Counted from the first letter of the stretch, positions 1 through 7,753 are shown. The stretch is 54,233 nt of DNA from JBBIQZ01 sp037442065 (GCA_037442065.1 JBBIQZ010000002.1:1-54233); one strand, 5' to 3'. Numbers and translations: made by a program. Notes: generated from the sequence alone by a model not told the origin.

Positions 1-971
1 ACAAAATGACTTCTTTGGGATTGACCAGCCGCACCGGCAAAGTTCTTACAGTTTCCAATATACAAGCTATCTTGAAGAATCCGTTTTATTACGGAGCTTT
101 TTATTTCAACGGCGAACTTCATCAAGGAAGCCATAAGCCAGCGATTGCAAAGAAACTTTTTGATAAATGCCAAGAAGTTATGGCGCAAAAAGCCCACAAA
201 ACCAAGCGAGGCCAAAAAGAATATGTTTTCCGTTCGCTTTTGAAGTGCGGCGAATGCGGTTGTTCTATAACTTCGGAAACCCACAAAGGACACAATTATT
301 ACCGATGCACCAAAAAGAAACAAAACTGCTCGCAAAAATATATTCGCGAAGAACTTTCGGCCGAGCAGATTTCAAACTTGATACAAAAAGTTTCTTTGCC
401 TTCGGTTTGGACCAAAAAGATGATTAACGAGTTGAACGAGGAAAAAGAGGAAAATGTCCAAGCCGAAGCAACTTTCGCTCAAAATCTGAAATCTGAAATT
501 GCCGAGCTAAACGACAAACTGGATAAACTTTTGGATAACCAGTTAGACAGCGTAATTTCCACCGAAGAATACGCCGCCAAAAAACAAAAAATTCTCAACC
601 AAAAAATTGAGATTTCCGAAAAACTGAGAGATTTTGAGCAAAAGGGCAATCGCTGGCTCGAACTTTGCCGGAACTTCATTTTAACGGCTAATCAAGCACA
701 AATTGCCGCTTTGCAGGGAAATAATTCTCTCAAGAAAAATTTCCTCAAAAGGATTGGCTCGAACCCGCTCCTTTTGGAGCGAAGGGTTTTTGTAGAATAC
801 AAAAACCCTTGGAAATTGCTTGAAAATTCGTCCGCCGAAGCGAGGGGCGACCTGCCCGCCGAATTGGCGGGAGCCCCGAGCGAGGCGGGAAACGCAAACT
901 TTACTAATTGGCTGGGAGGGCAGGATTCGAACCTGCGTAACAATCTTCAGAGGATTGCATCCTACCGCTAG
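1..971 (+). CDS. Large serine recombinase, C-terminal part (cut by window edge)
   Basis: The frame is open to the window edge, so the N-terminal resolvase domain with the catalytic Ser lies outside. What remains is the end of the recombinase domain (NPFYYGAF near residue 26), a zinc ribbon (CGECGC near 77, then Cys-rich CTKKKQNC near 101-108) and a charged coiled coil (about 145-215), the order usual for large serine recombinases that cut and join DNA at attachment sites. The family tail near residues 230-265 (KRIGSNPLLLERRVFV) is followed by a GC-rich palindromic stretch translated as low-complexity Ala/Gly/Glu. The last 21 codons are antisense tRNA-Gln, and the stop lies inside that tRNA. 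The natural C-terminus probably ended earlier, or the tail was gained when the element integrated. Confidence 0.85.
   Translation, partial: KMTSLGLTSRTGKVLTVSNIQAILKNPFYYGAFYFNGELHQGSHKPAIAKKLFDKCQEVMAQKAHKTKRGQKEYVFRSLLKCGECGCSITSETHKGHNYYRCTKKKQNCSQKYIREELSAEQISNLIQKVSLPSVWTKKMINELNEEKEENVQAEATFAQNLKSEIAELNDKLDKLLDNQLDSVISTEEYAAKKQKILNQKIEISEKLRDFEQKGNRWLELCRNFILTANQAQIAALQGNNSLKKNFLKRIGSNPLLLERRVFVEYKNPWKLLENSSAEARGDLPAELAGAPSEAGNANFTNWLGGQDSNLRNNLQRIASYR
843..893. repeat. GC-rich nested palindrome in recombinase 3' end
   Basis: Within very AT-rich DNA this stretch holds nested inverted repeats: an inner CCCGCC-GAATT-GGCGGG hairpin, outer GGGGC/GCCCC arms, and a further GAGGCGGG copy. It is read in frame by the recombinase gene as a run rich in Ala, Gly, Pro and Glu. 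It resembles an inserted palindromic repeat rather than protein-constrained sequence. Confidence 0.6.
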
Positions 972-982
972 ATGACCTCCCA
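909..982 (-). tRNA. tRNA-Gln (CTG anticodon)
   Basis: Complete cloverleaf on the minus strand: acceptor TGGGAGG pairs with CCTCCCA, discriminator G and encoded CCA. The D-arm is ATCTAGCGGTAGGAT, the anticodon stem CAATC/GATTG, the loop CTCTGAA (anticodon CTG, read as CAG codons) and the T-loop contains TTCGAAT. The weak U1-A72 first pair and G73 fit glutamine identity. Charging is probably indirect through the GluRS in this window plus an amidotransferase. The 3' end overlaps the recombinase gene on the other strand, and the 5' end lies 4 bases after the LAGLIDADG stop codon. Confidence 0.93.
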
Positions 983-986
983 AAAA

Positions 987-1679
987 TTAATATTTTCTAA
1001 ATCTCAATAACTCTTTACATTTATATACTTCTTCTCTTTTTGAAAGTTGAATTTTATATTCGCTTTTATGAGGGGTAAAACCAAGCTTTCTAAGACCAAG
1101 ATAAACATTTTCTAGTAGTGATTCATTTCTATTGGTAAAAATAAATTTATAAGTATATGTCGGTTTATGAATACAAAAACAACCTTCAGCCTCATATAAT
1201 CCTCTAAGATATCTTATTAGATAAATCTTATTTCTTAATATCCATTTAGGTGCGAATAGTTTACTATTCTTCCGCGAGCCCTGAGGGATACCAAGTCTCT
1301 TGCTAATATATTTTTCATAGATTGTTATATTTACACAATTAGAATATCTCCTCTTAGAGATGCTTGGCATCTTTTTAAACATCTTATTTACCAAGCTTGA
1401 ATATCTTTTTACGAATCCACTATTGTTAGTATTCGAAACTATTCTTAAAACTTCAGATCTCGGGAATGCACCGATATAACCACCCCCCAAAATAACACCT
1501 ATGAGTTCTGCTAAATCACCATCTTTCCTAAAAGCTGGATAACTATTTTTAAACAGGCCTTCTTTCTTCGTTCTTTGCCGCCAAGAGGCAAAATTATCGA
1601 TCTTCTTCCTTCTCATCGTTTCGGAAATCTTTCTTACCGAAGAATGTGAAAATTTAGTAAACCCTTTGTTCCAACTCAT
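987..1679 (-). CDS. LAGLIDADG homing endonuclease, probably catalytically impaired
   Basis: A 230-residue protein. The N-terminus (WNKGFTKF then SVRKISETMRRKK, residues 3-26) resembles the NUMOD-type DNA-binding motif often fused to homing endonucleases. Motif 1 is LAELIGVILGGG (56-67) and motif 2 is LIRYLRGLYEAEG (154-166). Active LAGLIDADG enzymes carry an Asp or Glu before the last Gly of each motif to bind the cleavage metal. Motif 2 keeps Glu165, but motif 1 has Gly66 where Asp is usual, so cleavage may be lost. The gene lies between a degenerate tRNA 5' half and the intact tRNA-Gln, with no group I core recognisable around it, so it is treated as free-standing. Confidence 0.8.
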   Translation of the reverse strand: MSWNKGFTKFSHSSVRKISETMRRKKIDNFASWRQRTKKEGLFKNSYPAFRKDGDLAELIGVILGGGYIGAFPRSEVLRIVSNTNNSGFVKRYSSLVNKMFKKMPSISKRRYSNCVNITIYEKYISKRLGIPQGSRKNSKLFAPKWILRNKIYLIRYLRGLYEAEGCFCIHKPTYTYKFIFTNRNESLLENVYLGLRKLGFTPHKSEYKIQLSKREEVYKCKELLRFRKY

Positions 1680-1696
1680 ACAATGATTCTATCATA

Positions 1697-1731
1697 CAGA
1701 ACTTATTTGTCCTACCATTAGACGATCTCCA
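1697..1731 (-). pseudogene. tRNA 5'-half relic (Gln/Glu-like)
   Basis: On the minus strand a tRNA-like 5' half is visible: GGAGATC, a good D-arm GTCTAATGGTAGGAC and then TTCTG as in a tRNA-Gln anticodon loop. No matching 3' half follows. Instead the sequence runs through a short palindrome (ATGAT-AGA-ATCAT) into the LAGLIDADG start. The upstream flank ctaagttattt matches the flank of the next relic, so the unit looks like a decayed tandem duplicate. Confidence 0.5.
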
Positions 1732-1760
1732 AATAACTTAGTGCAGGGCGTGCCTGGGTT

Positions 1761-1799
1761 AGCGGACCTCCGCCAAAGGGCGAATAAACTCCATCCGCT
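1761..1799. repeat. Double-hairpin repeat with TAAACTCCA arm
   Basis: Outer arms AGCGGA/TCCGCT enclose inner arms TCCGCC/GGCGAA with loop AAAG, and the motif ATAAACTCCA sits between the inner and outer 3' arms. The same layout with different stem sequences occurs between atpB and atpE (7752-7791), so this is one of two copies of a small palindromic family in the window. Confidence 0.55.
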
Positions 1800-1823
1800 G
1801 TTCTGCCGCCAGACGGCCTCCCA
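1797..1823 (-). pseudogene. Second tRNA-Gln-like 5'-half relic
   Basis: Minus-strand TGGGAGG followed by D-arm-like GTCTGGCGGCAGAAC closely resembles the first 24 bases of the intact tRNA-Gln at 982. After the D-arm the sequence turns into a palindromic repeat (1761-1799) instead of an anticodon arm, and a stretch resembling an acceptor 3' strand (CACGCCC) lies further on. It is probably a tRNA copy destroyed by repeat insertion. Confidence 0.45.
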
Positions 1824-1885
1824 AACAACTTAGTCGCGCACAATTTAAACGACCCTTAAACTTTAGCAAAAAAGAAATCTTTTTT

Positions 1886-1923
1886 AAAGAAAAAACCACT
1901 TTAGGTGGAAAATTAAAGTGGTT
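1886..1923 (-). terminator. Rho-independent terminator of the atp operon
   Basis: On the minus strand a 10-bp perfect stem AACCACTTTA/TAAAGTGGTT with a 10-base loop is followed by TTTTTTC. It lies about 30 bases after the carbonic-anhydrase-like stop codon and closes the atp operon. Confidence 0.85.
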
Positions 1924-1952
1924 GTAAAAAAACAAAATAAGATTTTTAAGGA

Positions 1953-2366
1953 TTAGACAAATTGTTTTTCCGAATCGTAAACAACTTCGGACACTTCAAA
2001 GGTGTTATTAATTTGATTTACCCAAAGGCCTAAAACTCTCACTCTAAAATTCCACGATTCTACAACTTTGCAGCCTTTCTTTATCTGGATTTTGTGCTCC
2101 TCATCAGAAACCGGATTGGCAGCACAATCATAATGGCCAACAACGGCGATGACTTTGGAATGATGACCATTAACAGAAATAGAAACCTTGTTTTTAAGAA
2201 TATCAATTCGTTCGGTAGAGCCTTCGCTTAAAAGTTTATCTGGACCCTCTACATTAGGAGCATCTACATAATCTAACCCAAATTCTTTGATCAACCAATC
2301 ATAAACAGGGTGCTGTGTTCTACCATCTATGCAGTTTATCATCGTTCCAAATTTGCCATGCGCCAT
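1953..2366 (-). CDS. Small beta-carbonic-anhydrase-like protein
   Basis: A 137-residue protein with the beta-carbonic-anhydrase zinc set: Cys12, Asp14 and Arg16 in NCIDGR, and His78/Cys81 in VGHYDC. In this superfamily two Cys and one His bind Zn and the Asp-Arg dyad gates it; the classical reaction is CO2 hydration. It is well below the usual 190-220 residues, and the oligomerisation helices seem absent, so a different substrate or a regulatory role is possible. The start has GGGAG 8 bases upstream. It is the last gene of the ATP synthase operon, 31 bases after atpC, and is followed by the operon terminator. Zinc binding is well supported by the ligands; the reaction is inferred. Confidence 0.75.
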   Translation of the reverse strand: MAHGKFGTMINCIDGRTQHPVYDWLIKEFGLDYVDAPNVEGPDKLLSEGSTERIDILKNKVSISVNGHHSKVIAVVGHYDCAANPVSDEEHKIQIKKGCKVVESWNFRVRVLGLWVNQINNTFEVSEVVYDSEKQFV

Positions 2367-2397
2367 TAGGGTTTCTCCCTTCTTATTTGTTTTGTAT

Positions 2398-2823
2398 TTA
2401 AATCTTATTTTTCTTTCGGTGTTTTCTTACTAATTTTAAACGGCTTAAGCTTCTTGCCAATTCGGCTTGAGCTTCGGCAAAACGTTCTTTGTCGTCTCTT
2501 ACTTCTTTTACTAGCTCCTCGGCTCTTTTTCTTGCTTCTTCGGCTTCTTTTTCTAAAATCTCATGCAGATGCTCGGCAACATCAGCCAAAATGACTACTT
2601 TGCTTCCTTCTTCAATATGAATAAATCCGCCAAAGACAAGAATAATTCTTTCTTTGTCCAAAGCTTTTATAATAATTTCGCCGTAGGCAAGCTCTGATAT
2701 CAAAGGAGCGTGATTTGGTAATATCGTTATCTGCCCCGCCTTGGTAGAGGCGACAATTTCAAAAACTTTTTCGTCTATAAGGATGCCTTCCGGACTAACT
2801 ACTTTTAGGCTAATTTTAGGCAC
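2398..2823 (-). CDS. atpC: F1 ATP synthase epsilon subunit
   Basis: Encodes the epsilon subunit (141 residues) of the F1 central stalk, which couples rotation to catalysis and can brake hydrolysis. The N-terminal beta-sandwich begins with LKVVSPEGILIDEKV and includes the family stretch ILPNHAPLI (about 35-43). A charged C-terminal helical hairpin (about 90-130, rich in Ala, Glu and Arg) follows. The start overlaps the end of atpD by 8 bases, which suggests translational coupling. Gene order D-C is the standard end of atp operons. Confidence 0.95.
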   Translation of the reverse strand: MPKISLKVVSPEGILIDEKVFEIVASTKAGQITILPNHAPLISELAYGEIIIKALDKERIILVFGGFIHIEEGSKVVILADVAEHLHEILEKEAEEARKRAEELVKEVRDDKERFAEAQAELARSLSRLKLVRKHRKKNKI

Positions 2824-4183
2824 CCTTTACCTCGTCAATTGAGCCCTTCATATAAAATTCCTGCTCGGGCTTATCGTCGTGTTTTCCTTCTAAAATTTCT
2901 TTGAAGCCTTTGATAGTCTCGGCTAGAGGAACATATTTTCCTGGAGTGCCGGTAAATACTTCGGCTACAAAAAATGGCTGAGATAAAAACTTTTGAATTT
3001 TTCTGGCTCGAAGAACTGTCTTTGTGTCTTCTTCGGAGAGTTCATCCATTCCCAAAATAGCAATAATATCTTGAAGATCTTCATAACGCTGAAGAATATT
3101 TTGCACTCCGCGAGCTACTTGATAATGCTCCTCACCGACAATTTTCGGATCCAAAGCAGTAGAAGTAGAATCTAAAGCGCTTACAGCCGGGTAAATCCCC
3201 AACTCTGCCAAAGACCGGGACAAAACAACCGTTGAATCAAGATGAGAAAATGTAGTGGCCGGCGCCGGATCGGTTAAATCATCAGCCGGAATATAAACTG
3301 CCTGTACAGAAGTTACCGAACCATTTTCAGTTGAGGTAATCCTTTCCTGCAATTGACCCATTTCTGAAGCCAAGTTTGGTTGATAGCCTACTGCTGAAGG
3401 AATTCTTCCCAAAAGAGCAGAAACTTCTGAACCGGCCTGAGTAAATCTAAAAATATTATCAATAAATAAAAGTACGTCTTTACCTTCTTTATCTCTAAAA
3501 TATTCGCTCATTGCCAAAGCAGACAAAACTACTCTTAATCTGGCTCCCGGCGGTTCACTCATTTGTCCAAAAACTAAAGAAGTTTTGTCTAAAACCCCAG
3601 AGTTTTTCATTTCGTGATATAAATCATTTCCTTCTCTTGTTCGCTCTCCAACCCCGGCAAAAACCGAATAACCTCCGTGTTCTGCGGCTAAATTTCTAAT
3701 TAGCTCAGTAATAACTACGGTTTTCCCAACACCAGCTCCACCGAATAATCCTACTTTTCCACCTTTAACAAAAGGACAGATAAGATCAACTACCTTAATG
3801 CCGGTTTCAAAAATCTCCATTTTTTTAGACTGTTCGGCAAATGTGGGTGCTAAGCGATGAATAGGATATTCTTTTAATTTTTTATAGTCCTTACCATCAA
3901 TTGGCTCACCTAAAACATTAAACATTCTTCCTAAAACTTCTTTCCCAACCGGAACAGAAATCGGTTTGCCGGTATTTAAAACCTTTTGGCCACGTTTTAA
4001 TCCATCGGTAGAGCTTAAAGAAATAGTTCTTACAATTCCTTCTCCTAAATGCTGCTCCACTTCTAATGTTGGACCGTTTTCTACTTTTAAAGCAGTGTAA
4101 ATTTTCGGAAGCTGGCCATCAAACTCCACATCTATGACCGGCCCCAAAATTTGGATAATTTTTCCTTGGTTTATGTTATTCAT
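2816..4183 (-). CDS. atpD: F1 ATP synthase beta subunit (catalytic)
   Basis: Encodes the catalytic beta subunit, which makes ATP from ADP and phosphate. The N-terminal barrel (1-80) is followed by the nucleotide domain with Walker A GGAGVGKT (148-155), the GERTREGND segment, the Walker B-type strand VLLFIDNIFRFTQAG, and the DELSEED-type loop (here DELSEED, about 380). The length of 455 is slightly short of the usual 460-475. It overlaps both atpG and atpC by 8 bases, as expected for coupled translation in the complex. Confidence 0.98.
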   Translation of the reverse strand: MNNINQGKIIQILGPVIDVEFDGQLPKIYTALKVENGPTLEVEQHLGEGIVRTISLSSTDGLKRGQKVLNTGKPISVPVGKEVLGRMFNVLGEPIDGKDYKKLKEYPIHRLAPTFAEQSKKMEIFETGIKVVDLICPFVKGGKVGLFGGAGVGKTVVITELIRNLAAEHGGYSVFAGVGERTREGNDLYHEMKNSGVLDKTSLVFGQMSEPPGARLRVVLSALAMSEYFRDKEGKDVLLFIDNIFRFTQAGSEVSALLGRIPSAVGYQPNLASEMGQLQERITSTENGSVTSVQAVYIPADDLTDPAPATTFSHLDSTVVLSRSLAELGIYPAVSALDSTSTALDPKIVGEEHYQVARGVQNILQRYEDLQDIIAILGMDELSEEDTKTVLRARKIQKFLSQPFFVAEVFTGTPGKYVPLAETIKGFKEILEGKHDDKPEQEFYMKGSIDEVKGA

Positions 4184-5036
4184 TTGTTCCCTCTAAAGTC
4201 ATTTTACTTGCCGAAATTTCAGCAAGCTCACGGGTTATCCCCGCTTGTCTTGTTTGGTTTAAATTTAAAGTTAAATCAGAAATTAAATCGTCGGCATTCT
4301 CATTGGCATTTTTCATCGCTACCATTCTGGCGGAATGTTCTGAAGCAATTGATTCTAAAATTACCTGCCACATTTTTATTTCCAAGATTCTGGGAATTAA
4401 ATCGTCTAAAACTTCGCCTTTCCCTGGTTCAAAAGTAATTTTCTCTCCAGAAACTTTTAAATCCTCAGGTTCGGAAAATGGTAAAAGCTCTAAAACAGTC
4501 GGAACCTGAGAAAGGGTAGAATAAAAATGCGGATAACAAACCACAACCTTATCATATAAACGATTTAAAAAATCGGTGGCGGCAATTTTAATGATTGATT
4601 TAATTTTATAAGATTCATGGCGGTCACTAATTTTAGTAAACTCAGCAATAATTTTATAACCATAAGTTTTTAAAAAATCTCGACCAGATTTTCCGATAGT
4701 AATGAATGAAAATTCTTTTAAGTTTTGAGTTTCTTCTAAAGCCTTTTTAATTACTCGCATATTCAAACCACCACACAAACCTCTATCGGAAGTAATTAAG
4801 ATAACCAATGTTTTTGTCCCTTCTCTTTTTTCTAAAAAATGATGAGCCTTAGGATCTATATTTTCAAAAACGTGAGCCAAAATATTATTGGCCGAATTAC
4901 TATAAGCACGAGAAGCTAAGTTGTTACTTATAGCTTTTTGCATTTTGATAACCGAAACTAACTCCATGGCTTTCATAATTTGCTTGGTGTTAGTAACTGA
5001 TTTTATTCGCCTTCTTAATTCTTTAACCTGTACCAA
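4176..5036 (-). CDS. atpG: F1 ATP synthase gamma subunit
   Basis: Encodes the rotating gamma shaft (286 residues). The conserved N-terminal helix has RIKSVTNTKQIMKAMELVS (about 10-28) and the C-terminal helix has ENADDLISDLTLNLNQTRQ followed by ITRELAEI, the two halves of the coiled-coil axle. The central Rossmann-like domain has ITSDRGLCGGLN (about 82-93). It begins directly after the atpA stop and overlaps atpD by 8 bases. Confidence 0.97.
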   Translation of the reverse strand: MVQVKELRRRIKSVTNTKQIMKAMELVSVIKMQKAISNNLASRAYSNSANNILAHVFENIDPKAHHFLEKREGTKTLVILITSDRGLCGGLNMRVIKKALEETQNLKEFSFITIGKSGRDFLKTYGYKIIAEFTKISDRHESYKIKSIIKIAATDFLNRLYDKVVVCYPHFYSTLSQVPTVLELLPFSEPEDLKVSGEKITFEPGKGEVLDDLIPRILEIKMWQVILESIASEHSARMVAMKNANENADDLISDLTLNLNQTRQAGITRELAEISASKMTLEGTNE

Positions 5037-6563
5037 CTAAACCTCCGTCTGCCCTTTCTTTACTTCTACAAATTCGCTTTTTATCTTTTCCAAAATTTTC
5101 TTCAATTCTTTCTCTGCTTCTTCGGTTAAGTCCATTTCTTTACCCAACTTTTCTTTGAATGATTTTCCGCTAGTATCCAAATTATTAAACAAAGCGTTCT
5201 CAAATTCACAAATTTTGGAAACTTCTACCTCATCTAAAAAACCGTTGGTAGCTGCATAAAGAATAGCCACCTGCTTCTCTACCGAAAGTGGCGAATACTG
5301 GTCTTGCTTTAAAACCTCTACTAATCTTTTTCCTCTCTCTATTTGTTTTTTAGTTTCCGGATCTAAATCAGAAGCAAATTGTGCAAAAGATTGAAGCTCT
5401 CTAAACTGAGCTAGCTCTAATCTTGTCTTGCTGGCTACTTTCTTCATAGCTTTAACCTGAGCGGCCGAACCGACTCTTGAAACCGATAAACCAACATTTA
5501 ATGCCGGTCTTATTCCCTGATAAAAAAGATCAGTTTCTAAATAAATTTGCCCATCGGTTATAGAAATAACATTAGTCGGAATATAGGCTGAAACATCTCC
5601 GGCCTGAGTTTCAATAATCGGAAGAGCTGTTATAGACCCTCCGCCAAACTCTTCATCTCTTCTGCAAGCCCGTTCTAATAATCTGGAATGAAGATAAAAA
5701 ACATCACCAGGATATGCCTCTCGCCCAGGTGGACGCCTTAGGAGTAAAGAAATTTCCCTATATGCAGTGGCGTGTTTTGATAAATCATCATAAATAATTA
5801 AAACATCCTTACCTTTATCCATAAAATATTCAGCAATGGCAACTCCGGAATAAGGGGAAATAAAAAGCAAAGGAGTCGGATCGGAAGCACCAGCACTTAC
5901 AACGATGGTATTTTTTAAAGCATCACGTTTTTCTAACTCACTAACAGTTTTGGCTACCTTAGACTGTTTTTGACCGATGGCAACATAAATACAAATAACA
6001 TCTTCATTTTTTTGATTAATAATCGTATCTAAAGCAATAGCAGTCTTTCCAGTTTGACGATCACCGATAATAAGTTCTCGTTGACCCCGACCGATTGGAA
6101 TCATTGAATCAATGGCTTTAATGCCTGTTTGCAAAGGTTTAGTTACTGATTTTCTTTCAATAACTCCAGGGGCAATTTTTTCCACCGGGTAAAATTCTTC
6201 TGCTTCTACTTCGCCTTTACCATCAATCGGTTTCCCTAAAGGATCAACTACTCGACCTAATAAATCTGAAGAAACCGGAACATTTAAAACCCGTCCCGTT
6301 CCTTTAACCTCATCTCCTTCAGAAATACCGCTCACATCTCCCATTACTACAATACCAACTGAATCTTCTTCTAAATTTAAAGCAATGCCAAAAGTGCCGT
6401 TTTGAAACTGCACTATTTCAAAAGACATAACATCCGATAAACCAACGGCTTTGGCAATCCCATCTCCAATCCAAAAAACTTCTCCAGCTTTATAAGAAAT
6501 CAATTCGGGTTTAAATTTTTCTACATTCTCATGTATTTTTTTAATTAAATATTCTTTTTGCAT
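5037..6563 (-). CDS. atpA: F1 ATP synthase alpha subunit
   Basis: Encodes the non-catalytic alpha subunit (508 residues) that alternates with beta in the F1 head. Walker A is GDRQTGKT (167-174), followed by the family blocks DDLSKHATAYREISLLLRR and PGREAYPGDVFYLHSRLLER. The signature PALNVGLSVSRVGSAAQ is also present. The C-terminal helical domain is complete and ends in a Lys/Glu-rich tail. It lies 1 base after atpH and abuts atpG. Confidence 0.98.
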   Translation of the reverse strand: MQKEYLIKKIHENVEKFKPELISYKAGEVFWIGDGIAKAVGLSDVMSFEIVQFQNGTFGIALNLEEDSVGIVVMGDVSGISEGDEVKGTGRVLNVPVSSDLLGRVVDPLGKPIDGKGEVEAEEFYPVEKIAPGVIERKSVTKPLQTGIKAIDSMIPIGRGQRELIIGDRQTGKTAIALDTIINQKNEDVICIYVAIGQKQSKVAKTVSELEKRDALKNTIVVSAGASDPTPLLFISPYSGVAIAEYFMDKGKDVLIIYDDLSKHATAYREISLLLRRPPGREAYPGDVFYLHSRLLERACRRDEEFGGGSITALPIIETQAGDVSAYIPTNVISITDGQIYLETDLFYQGIRPALNVGLSVSRVGSAAQVKAMKKVASKTRLELAQFRELQSFAQFASDLDPETKKQIERGKRLVEVLKQDQYSPLSVEKQVAILYAATNGFLDEVEVSKICEFENALFNNLDTSGKSFKEKLGKEMDLTEEAEKELKKILEKIKSEFVEVKKGQTEV

Positions 6564-6564
6564 T

Positions 6565-6957
6565 TTATATTTCTACCGATTCTATATTTTTTTGAATTTG
6601 ATTTATTCGATTTTTTAAGCTGTTATCAATAACTTCTTCACCTTTCCTTATAATCATTCCGCCAACAATCTCTTCTTGAACATCAAAATGAAATTTTAAA
6701 GACTGACCTGAAAATTGGGCTCTAATTTTATCTTTTAGAATTGTTTTTTCTTTTTCAGATAATTTTTGCGCCGTGGTTATCGAAACTTGAGAATCGCTAA
6801 ATTCTTTGCGCTTGGTATCTAACCCCCTTAAAACAAAAGAATTATCTTTAAATTTAAAAGCAAGGTTTTTAGCAATTTTATCGGTGGTTTCCTTATCTAG
6901 GCCTTCAATAATGCATTCCACAATTTTTAAAAAATCGTTACTATTTAGTTTACTCAT
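6565..6957 (-). CDS. atpH: F1 ATP synthase delta subunit
   Basis: Encodes the delta subunit (OSCP homologue), the peripheral stalk cap joining F1 to subunit b. It is about 130 residues, shorter than the usual 170-180. The C-terminal part shows the family pattern ITTAQKLSEKEK then KIRAQF, FHFDVQEEIVGGMIIRKGEEVIDNSLKNRI. The N-terminal helical bundle is reduced. The ATG at 6957 is chosen over an in-frame TTG 12 bases upstream because it gives the same 8-base overlap (with atpF) seen elsewhere in this operon. Confidence 0.9.
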   Translation of the reverse strand: MSKLNSNDFLKIVECIIEGLDKETTDKIAKNLAFKFKDNSFVLRGLDTKRKEFSDSQVSITTAQKLSEKEKTILKDKIRAQFSGQSLKFHFDVQEEIVGGMIIRKGEEVIDNSLKNRINQIQKNIESVEI

Positions 6958-7447
6958 CTTTCTTTCCAATTGCTAAAATTGCTTCGTCCGTAAGAGCTTT
7001 ATCATACTTTTTAATATCTTTATTAACTAAAGATTTTAAAGAATCTCCAACAAGTTTCGAAAGATCTTTTTTAAGTTCTTCCATCATTTTATCTTTTTCT
7101 TTTGCGGCATTTTCCTTTGCTGAAGCAATTATTTTTTCTGAATCAACTCTAGCATTCTTGATGATAGTTTGTCTTGACTCATCACCTGCTTTTTTGCCTT
7201 CAGTTATAATTCTATCAGCCTCTTTTTTAGCTTTTTCTAAGATTTTTTGCCTTTCCACTTCACTTGCTTCCAGTTTCTTCTCGATTTCTTCTGCCTGTTT
7301 TAAGCTTTTCTCAACCTTTTCGGATCTTTCGTTAAGCATTTTTAAGACAGGCTTGTACAAAAGTTTATACAGAATAAAAAGAAGCACTAAGAAATTCACT
7401 GCTTGAGCAATAAGCATTGCTGGATTAATTCCAATTTTGTCTAACAT
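6950..7447 (-). CDS. atpF: FO ATP synthase subunit b
   Basis: Encodes the peripheral stalk subunit b (165 residues). One N-terminal membrane helix (about 8-28, AMLIAQAVNFLVLLFILYKLL) is followed by the YKPVLKMLNERSEKVEKSL block and a long charged coiled coil. There is one b gene only, as in organisms with a homodimeric stalk. It sits 11 bases after atpE. Confidence 0.95.
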   Translation of the reverse strand: MLDKIGINPAMLIAQAVNFLVLLFILYKLLYKPVLKMLNERSEKVEKSLKQAEEIEKKLEASEVERQKILEKAKKEADRIITEGKKAGDESRQTIIKNARVDSEKIIASAKENAAKEKDKMMEELKKDLSKLVGDSLKSLVNKDIKKYDKALTDEAILAIGKKDE

Positions 7448-7458
7448 CTTAATAACTC

Positions 7459-7686
7459 CTATACAAATTTAATAACTAAAGCAATAACCAAGGCATAAAT
7501 AGCAATAGCTTCTGCAAAAGCAGCCGTTAAAATCAAACTAGTCTGAATTTTGTCGGCAGCTTCTGGATTTCTACCAATTGCTTCTAAACCTTTTCCAGCT
7601 AACACTCCGATAGCTAAGGCCGGAGCAATAGTTCCTAAACCAATAGCTAAAGCTGCTGCTAATAACTGTACTGATTCTTTTCCCAT
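7459..7686 (-). CDS. atpE: FO ATP synthase subunit c
   Basis: Encodes the 75-residue c-ring proteolipid: two membrane helices joined by the polar loop AIGRNPEA (37-44). The ion-binding carboxylate is Glu59 in TAAFAEAIAIYALV. The residue after it is Ala, not the Ser/Thr of Na+-binding rings, so proton coupling is more likely. This is inference from sequence. The ring needs many copies per complex, and an unusually long gap with strong hairpins (7706-7791) separates this gene from atpB. Confidence 0.96.
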   Translation of the reverse strand: MGKESVQLLAAALAIGLGTIAPALAIGVLAGKGLEAIGRNPEAADKIQTSLILTAAFAEAIAIYALVIALVIKFV

Positions 7687-7705
7687 TTAATTTTTCCTTT
7701 CTGTA

Positions 7706-7753
7706 GCTTCGACTTGCCTATGGTAGGCAGGAATATATATTCCCTACCGAAGC
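7706..7753. repeat. atpB-atpE intergenic palindrome A
   Basis: Outer arms GCTTCG (7706-7711) and CGAAGC (7748-7753) enclose TTGCCTATGGTAGGCAGG (7714-7731, near-palindromic) and the perfect palindrome GGAATATATATTCC. The 10-mer CCTGCCTACC (minus strand) is shared with the 20-bp element inserted in the tRNA-Tyr relic at 27728-27747. The transcript of this spacer would fold strongly just ahead of atpE. Confidence 0.6.

Noticed and set aside
681..983. Minus-strand ORF of 100 codons overlapping the recombinase
   Set aside because: It is an antisense shadow of the recombinase and begins at the tRNA-Gln; codon pattern and lack of a start site argue against it.
987..1679. tRNA-Gln intron containing the LAGLIDADG gene
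   Set aside because: The tRNA after the gene is complete from its 5' end, so it cannot be the 3' half of a split tRNA, and no group I core elements like those in the 16S intron are seen.
7459..7686. Sodium-coupled ATP synthase
   Set aside because: The c-subunit Glu59 is followed by Ala and the first helix lacks the Gln used in Na+ binding, so the proton type is more likely.
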